Source: Periconia sp. R9002 (Eukaryota; Ascomycota; Dothideomycetes; Pleosporales; Periconiaceae). From it: a DNA stretch of 22,621 nucleotides. The notes beneath the pieces are model-generated. The model saw nothing but the letters and a program-made list of their open reading frames with translations, did no database searches and had not been told where the DNA came from. Shown piece after piece: positions 18,543 through 22,621 of the stretch; within the stretch, counting starts at the first letter, position 1; each line of letters begins with the position of its first letter. Location of the stretch: the NCBI GenBank assembly GCA_023627715.1, contig JAMAHW010000183.1, forward strand, positions 1 to 22,621. Direction: 5' to 3'. The position numbers were made by a program, and so were the translations under genes.

Positions 18543-20253
18543 CTACAACTCATCATGTGCTCTCCGAGGATGATCCACTTGATCGACGAATAGAGACATT
18601 GAGCTCTGTTTCACTGCTACACGCATGTCCGCTTTGTGCTGCCCCCTTTCCCATATAAAATGTGCCACATCTGCCAGTGTTTCTGATCCCGTATAATGAA
18701 TAGGGACATCCTTATTGCCAGCTCGGAAAAGCGTCAGAGTGGGCGCTCCAGGTAACATGCAGGGAACGTCGTTACGGTGTACATTAAGTTGAACGACCGA
18801 GAGGGCGGATGTTAACTCACGATCCAAGGAAAGACGTGCGAGCTCGTCAACTATCGGGCCCATGCTAGAGAAAGAGAGAGGTTAGAATCATACCTGAGAC
18901 CCTTCTTTTACTTGAAAGGTAGCGGTGCTTACCGATTGCAGTCCTTGCAGCACGGGCCGTCAGCCCAGAAGTGGACAAGCACATCTTTGTCATTGGCGAT
19001 GACCATGTCTTGGAAGGTATGGCCCACAACTTGCAGTGGGAGGCCTTCTTGCATGTCAGGAACGGCTTCTGATCTTGTTACGGGTTCAACTTTTCCATCA
19101 AGAAAATCACGAACAAATAGCCGTATGTCCGCGGACGATGCCTTTTTCTCTTGCATAAACGGGTATTTCAGATTGTGACGTAGATCCTGAATTGCGAAGG
19201 AGGGGAAGGTGGTTGTGTTAAGATTGAGGGTCAATGGCCAAGCACGGTAAATGGCTGGATCCATAGTGCCAAAATGTAAAATACCGCGATAGGCTTCGGC
19301 GAGTTCCTCTAAGTCGGCAATAAATCCCTCGCGCTCTTCGATCGTTTCCACCAATATACAGAGTAACGGGAGCCCTGTCTGGGGATACCGACTTAGTGTG
19401 CGATTAAAAGGAGTACCACCCAAGCAGAGGTTAGGGTTGACCATATTCTGACATACATACCAAGGCATATCTTTTGTAGCTTAACGTAGTGATCTCTCCA
19501 AATAGCGGCGTGATGAGTGATTCGAACGAAGCGCTTAGAATCTCGAAGGGATTCATTGTGCTCAATGCCACTTTCTCTGCAAAATCCCGGTAGATGACTA
19601 TAGTTGGCTGTTCAACGGCCTCTGTCTTTGCCAAAGTCAAGTCAGAAGTTTGACCAAAGAGTGCAATGCCGTTGTACGTCTCCGCGAGTCGAGAAAATGC
19701 AGTGCTTGACACCGCATCATCTTCTGCTATATAACCGATCACAACGACCGAATCAGCAGCTCGAAATAGATCTACATTTGAAGCGCTGATGGTAGTCAAG
19801 CCGGGAAAAACTTGCCGGGCCATATGCGCCAAAACTCTTCTCTTGTGTGAGTTATTCAGTCTCAGAATCACAGTTCACAAGTACAACGTACATTTCGGTC
19901 GTGTGGCCACCAATATACGTTTCGCCAAAGCCGTCTCTAAAGATTTTGAAATGTGGGCATTTGCTGACTTCATTGTCTGTACAAAGCTTTTTATTTTGAC
20001 AATCCACGACAGCCGATGGGATCCCGATTGCGTTCAGCTTCGGCGCTAAAATATCGAGTAAAGAGATTTTCTGGCTATGACGGGGACACCAGGAAGCCGT
20101 GAACAGAACCAGAGAAAGGGCATTGGTCGCAAGAAAGTCTTCTAAAACGTCCTTGGTTGTGATTGAAATGATAGAGTCCACAGGTGTGTTTGAGGCAAGA
20201 ATGTGTCCAATAAACACAAGACTGACTAGTAGCAGAATACAATCCAAAGACAT
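18543..20253 (-). CDS. ER protein disulfide isomerase paralogue with altered active sites, four exons
   Basis: Exons 20253-19892, 19839-19461, 19378-18933 and 18864-18543 give 502 residues, the usual length for fungal PDI, with introns of 52, 82 and 68 bp. The start at 20253 places a signal peptide (MSLDCILLLVSLVFIGHILA) first. Domains follow the a-b-b'-a' order. The b and b' parts match PDI closely (VVVIGYIAEDD; TGLPLLCILVETIEER; FPSFAIQD), and the C-terminus is HDEL (499-502) for ER retention. The a-domain active site, normally WCGHC, is WCPRH (55-59), so the second cysteine is lost. The a' site is CKDC (391-394), without the usual tryptophan. It is probably a specialised isomerase, chaperone or holdase rather than the housekeeping PDI. 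It is divergent from a cysteine-rich secreted peptide gene. Confidence 0.9.
18865..18932 (-). other. PDI intron 3
   Basis: A 68-bp intron with GTAAGC donor, TTCTAACC branch region and CTAG acceptor. Joining completes an Arg codon and links CKDCN to RMGPIVDELA, aligning with PDI beyond the a' active site. Confidence 0.85.
19379..19460 (-). other. PDI intron 2
   Basis: An 82-bp intron with GTATGT donor and CCCCAG acceptor, in phase 0. The nearer AG (CACTAAG) would break the frame, while this one joins LSYKRYAL to TGLPLLCIL as in the PDI b' domain. Confidence 0.8.
19840..19891 (-). other. PDI intron 1
   Basis: A 52-bp intron with GTACGT donor and AGAG acceptor. It joins GGHTTEI to RVLAHMARQVFPG, matching the a-to-b domain boundary. 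Confidence 0.8.
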
Positions 20254-20427
20254 GTTGGTTCTGGAGAACTGTGTAGAATTAGGGATAGGAGACATGTCAT
20301 TTGTAAAAAAGAGGGGATTCTTACATTGAGATGCTAGCATGAAATTGTAAAGTAGCTCGAGGCACTTTCGTCCGCTTACAAAAGAAGCCGCTGGTGTTGT
20401 TTTCTGCTGTGACAGGATCTAGGAGTG

Positions 20428-20503
20428 TGGCGTCAGATTACAGGGGAAGTCAATGGAACTATTTCTTGCTAGGAATGTTATCCTTGAGTGCTGGCGTCAG
20501 ATT
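20428..20503. repeat. Duplicated TGGCGTCAGATT element
   Basis: TGGCGTCAGATT occurs exactly at 20428-20439 and 20492-20503, same orientation, 64 bp apart. Its reverse complement contains TGACG, the half-site bound by many fungal bZIP proteins. Which factor, if any, binds here is unknown. Confidence 0.6.
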
Positions 20504-20552
20504 CTACAATAACGTAGGCAAACTGACTAATCTATAGCACCATTTGCAAGAT

Positions 20553-20562
20553 AATATATATT
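20553..20562 (+). promoter_or_regulatory. TATA-like box of the cysteine-rich peptide gene
   Basis: An AATATATATT stretch lies about 70 bp upstream of the ATG at 20629, a typical core-promoter distance. Confidence 0.4.
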
Positions 20563-20628
20563 TATGTATACTGCTGCAAGTTCTTGTAGACTGCAACCGA
20601 TACTCTCCCCTTGTTTGACTATCTAACT

Positions 20629-20972
20629 ATGAGAAGTTTCTCTACTTTACTTGTTGCAATTGCAATCGGAGTGTTGGGTGCTACGGCGGCGAGTGTTGCA
20701 CCTAGGGTAAGTGCTCGGCCTAGACATAGCGAGCATATATCTAACAAGTGCAACTGCAACAGAAGCCAGGACCTTGTGAAGGGATTTGCACGAATGACAT
20801 AGGCATATGCGAGGGTTTAAGTTGTCTACAAACCGGAGGACCAATCGCCCTCTTCTGTGAGTGCGTTGGGGTAAGTCGGACATCCTTTCTTTACTAACTG
20901 CAGCAAAATCGTTAATCAGCTCTTGATGTACAGGACATGGGAGGTGGTCAGAGCGAATGCGAATGCCATTGA
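20629..20972 (+). CDS. Small secreted cysteine-rich protein, three exons
   Basis: Exons 20629-20706, 20763-20870 and 20934-20972 give 74 residues, with introns of 56 and 63 bp, all phase 0 with GTAAGT donors. Residues 1 to about 21 form a clear signal peptide (R at 3, then a hydrophobic run ending in small residues ATAAS). The mature part has eight cysteines at 31, 35, 42, 47, 58, 60, 71 and 73, the pattern C-x3-C-x6-C-x4-C-x10-C-x-C-x10-C-x-C, with glycine-rich loops. An even cysteine number in such a short secreted protein suggests four disulfides, as in effector-like or defensive peptides. No known family was recognised. The neighbouring divergent ER PDI paralogue suggests a folding partner (inference). 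The unspliced frame stops at 20800-20802 and loses the cysteines. Confidence 0.8.
20707..20762 (+). other. Intron 1 of the cysteine-rich peptide gene
   Basis: A 56-bp intron with GTAAGT donor, TCTAACA branch region and CAACAG acceptor. Removing it switches to the cysteine-bearing frame. Confidence 0.8.
20871..20933 (+). other. Intron 2 of the cysteine-rich peptide gene
   Basis: A 63-bp intron with GTAAGT donor, ACTAAC branch point and TACAG acceptor, leading to a short exon with C71 and C73. Another CAG near 20919 gives a different, cysteine-free C-terminal tail. Confidence 0.65.
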
Positions 20973-21035
20973 ACAGTTAGTGAAAGAAGAATATGTATTC
21001 ATATCGTAACATTTGAATGATGAACGTGGAGCATA

Positions 21036-21056
21036 AGCTGTGTTCAACACACAGCT
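21036..21056 (+). other. Hairpin in the 3' region of the peptide gene
   Basis: AGCTGTG (21036-21042) and CACAGCT (21050-21056) pair perfectly around a 7-nt loop, 64 nt after the stop codon. Possibly a 3'-UTR structure. Confidence 0.45.
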
Positions 21057-21122
21057 GTGAACGGCTACAGTTTTGGAGAGATGTTTATATGTGCTATATA
21101 TAGCAATGTAGTCAATGGGTAG

Positions 21123-21175
21123 CCGTAGATACGTAAAAAAGGAGTGAAGGTTGGAATCAACCATCGTATCTACGG
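21123..21175. repeat. Nested inverted repeat
   Basis: Outer arms CCGTAGATACG (21123-21133) and CGTATCTACGG (21165-21175) are a perfect 11-bp inverted repeat. The 31-nt interior holds a second perfect stem, GGTTG/CAACC (21149-21162), with a GAAT loop. It lies at the broken 3' end of the DUF3505 fragment and may mark an element boundary. Confidence 0.75.
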
Positions 21176-21188
21176 GTTTAACAGTCTT

Positions 21189-21668
21189 CTATGTTATGTA
21201 CATTAGCCGGACCTCGTGCGGCAAACATTTGGAACTGCCACAATAATGCTGTGCAGCACAATACTCGGCAATTTGTTTATGTTTTCGCTTAATGGTAGTG
21301 CATCTAGCGCCGGTTATGGGATCGCGAAATGTACAGTGCAGGCTAAGGTGTACAGGCAGAAACGGGAGAGGTGGCGGGTAAGGTGGGCGGGTTGGATACG
21401 GCCACGCGGCTAGGTCGGTGAAATTGACAAGAGATACGGGGTGAGAATGGAGGCGTAGCTCGACCCATGCATCCATAAGCTGCTTCACGTCGTTCACGCG
21501 ATAGTTATGGCTCCTGGAGGCGCTGAAGTGGGCGGGGATCGTGGCGAGCGGCACTGCCAGCTTGCAGGTCTTGCATGCGAGAAACGGGTGCGAGGGATGG
21601 CGTACGTATACCACAAGATCTTCGAAACGAGTGGTTTCTGGAGTAAGGATGGAGGCATAGCAATTGGT
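21189..21668 (-). pseudogene. Second DUF3505/OrsD-like zinc-finger fragment
   Basis: Open for 159 codons between an upstream TAA (21669-21671) and a TAG at 21189. It encodes HPFLACKTCKLAVPL followed by PAHF, a C-x2-C-x11-H-x6-H finger. A proline-rich linker (WPYPTRPPYPPPLP) follows, then a second Cys/His cluster (LHCTFRDPITGARC, then H and EYC-x3-H). This is the same architecture as the left-edge gene, in the same orientation, and the same upstream segment lies before it. It has no in-frame ATG before the first finger and ends abruptly after the second, with none of the large C-terminal part, so it is probably truncated. Confidence 0.6.
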
Positions 21669-21950
21669 TTAGTTTCAAAATTGGCAAAGAGCCTTGAAAA
21701 TGCTAAGAAACAAGGGTAGGAATCGAGGGTTGGTTAAAAAAAAATGAGTGTAGAGAAAGGCGTGCTTGCAATTCAATAGCAAAGGAATAAAGAAAAAGCG
21801 ATTGACGTTTAATTCAACTAGTGAGTTAATCACAATAAACGAGAGAAACAGGAAGAAATCAAATCGTTAAAGGGGGTGGCAGGAAGGCAAGCACAGACGC
21901 AGCTAATAGCGAAAGGGGGTGCGGTTAGCGTGCACGGGGCATGGAAATGG

Positions 21951-22215
21951 CAAAGGGGGGTTCTGCGATCCGGAATAACTGCGCAGTTTTATTGCACACC
22001 CTACTATCAAGAGCAGAAGGTTGTTAGGATCCACGGTAGACCCAAAGCACATAAACCAGAGGGTAGCGCCACGCTAGACTACAAAAAGGAAAAAATGAGA
22101 TCGGGTTCGCGTTGCATGCACGCGTTTTTGGGACAGGGCGCTTGACTTCCTAATTGAGAAGGATCGGAGGTCGGTACTACCGCGCATCATATAGTGCTAA
22201 GTACTGCCTTACTCC
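21951..22215. repeat. Right copy of direct repeat upstream of a DUF3505 gene
   Basis: Homologous to 667-910 with a nearly constant offset of 21303-21304 bases and the same orientation. It includes GCGTTGCATGCACGCG and GCATCATATAG. It separates the DUF3505 fragment at 21189-21668 from the minus-strand gene ending at 22334. Confidence 0.7.
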
Positions 22216-22333
22216 TGGGGGGATGTGGAGGCTGTCCCGATATAAGTTCTATATACCCCCAATCTCTCTTCCACTAGCTAGTAGGTTTCCTATATAATCT
22301 AATGAACAACAGTACCTATATCGTCAACCACGA

Positions 22334-22621
22334 TTACGTTGCTGCGATACTCTCCCTAGATTCTTTCAAGTACACGTTGAACTCTACGCACCGACTAACG
22401 CTTTCAGCTATCCTCCCAGTCGCTAGTCTATGGATCAGTTGGTGAATCGGACTCTCGGTAATCTCGCCTAGTGCGTTGGTGTAAAGCTCGTGTTTGCTTT
22501 GAGGCGGCACGTTCTTGGAGAAGATCGTGCAATTGTCGTTGAATAATTTGAAATTTTCTCGTCATAGGACTGCAACTTTCGGTATCTCTACGTCGCTTCT
22601 TCCCTCTTGGCTGTCTTCGCT
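22334..22621 (-). pseudogene. C-terminal part of unidentified minus-strand gene, runs off right edge
   Basis: From the window edge down to TAA at 22334-22336 one frame reads a convincing protein sequence, interrupted once by TGA at 22562-22564. Before the stop it reads SEDSQEGRSDVEIPKVAVL. After it come RENFKLFNDNC, then HELYTNALGEI, and an ending in ESIAAT. The other frames contain more stops. The TGA may come from a TGG or CGA codon. It belongs to the repeated element whose next gene is the DUF3505 protein. The family was not recognised. Confidence 0.45.

Larger units (their letters stand above)
20254..20628. promoter_or_regulatory. Bidirectional promoter of PDI-like gene and cysteine-rich peptide gene
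   Basis: 375 bp separate the two divergent starts. It contains an exact duplicated 12-mer (20428-20439 and 20492-20503) and a TATA-like stretch near 20553 on the peptide side. CTAGGAGTG and CTAGGAATG also recur just before each region. Shared regulation is inferred, not shown. Confidence 0.5.

Noticed and set aside
18432..18593. Plus-strand 53-codon hydrophobic frame with two possible membrane helices
   Set aside because: It overlaps the 3' end of the PDI-like gene on the other strand, has no upstream exon I could join, and no recognised family.
21505..21719. Short frames on both strands (21505-21687 minus, 21507-21719 plus)
   Set aside because: They are shadows of the second DUF3505 frame.
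21876..22145. Plus-strand 89-codon frame
   Set aside because: It lies within the repeated noncoding segment homologous to 667-910, where the other copy has no matching frame.
1..22621. CRISPR arrays, rRNA or bacterial operon features
   Set aside because: None seen; spliced genes, HDEL and fungal families make this eukaryotic DNA.

Overview
The window reads as nuclear DNA of a filamentous ascomycete (Pezizomycotina-type). The spliced genes have short GT-AG introns of 50-82 bp, and several carry CTAAC-like branch points. One ER protein ends in HDEL. Gene families are typical of fungal accessory or secondary-metabolism regions, and C-to-T-decayed repeats surround them. No rRNA, tRNA, CRISPR or bacterial-type feature was seen.

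Layout. Positions 1-910: the 5' part of an OrsD/DUF3505-type C2H2 zinc-finger gene (minus strand, running off the edge) and its upstream region, which recurs near the right end. Positions 1014-2190: a 20-bp minisatellite and a decayed hAT transposase. Positions 2420-3546: a spliced, probably mitochondrial ABC ATPase with a degenerate P-loop. Positions 3979-13690: five plus-strand NAD(P)-type oxidoreductases (MDR reductase, NmrA-like reductase, extended SDR, aldo-keto reductase, classical SDR) separated by long gene-poor spacers. Positions 14224-14635: a frameshifted MFS transporter pseudogene. Positions 15287-17010: a PLP threonine/serine dehydratase divergent from a spliced 119-residue protein of unknown function. 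Positions 17289-17690: a pseudogene of a DUF3425 (bZIP-associated) regulator. Positions 18543-20253: a four-exon protein disulfide isomerase paralogue with altered active sites and a C-terminal HDEL. Positions 20629-20972: a divergently transcribed three-exon gene for a 74-residue secreted peptide with eight cysteines. Positions 21123-22621: a nested hairpin, a second DUF3505 fragment, the second copy of its upstream region, and the C-terminal part of a broken minus-strand gene.

How it may work together (inference). The reductases, with a dead transporter and a dead regulator, look like an accessory or decaying metabolic locus; no PKS, NRPS, terpene synthase or P450 is visible here. The most interesting unit is the divergent pair of the PDI-like protein and the cysteine-rich secreted peptide. 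They share a 375-bp promoter holding an exact duplicated 12-mer with a TGACG core. This suggests a dedicated disulfide-folding partner for the peptide. The whole block lies between two same-orientation DUF3505 element copies whose homologous upstream segments are about 21.3 kb apart.
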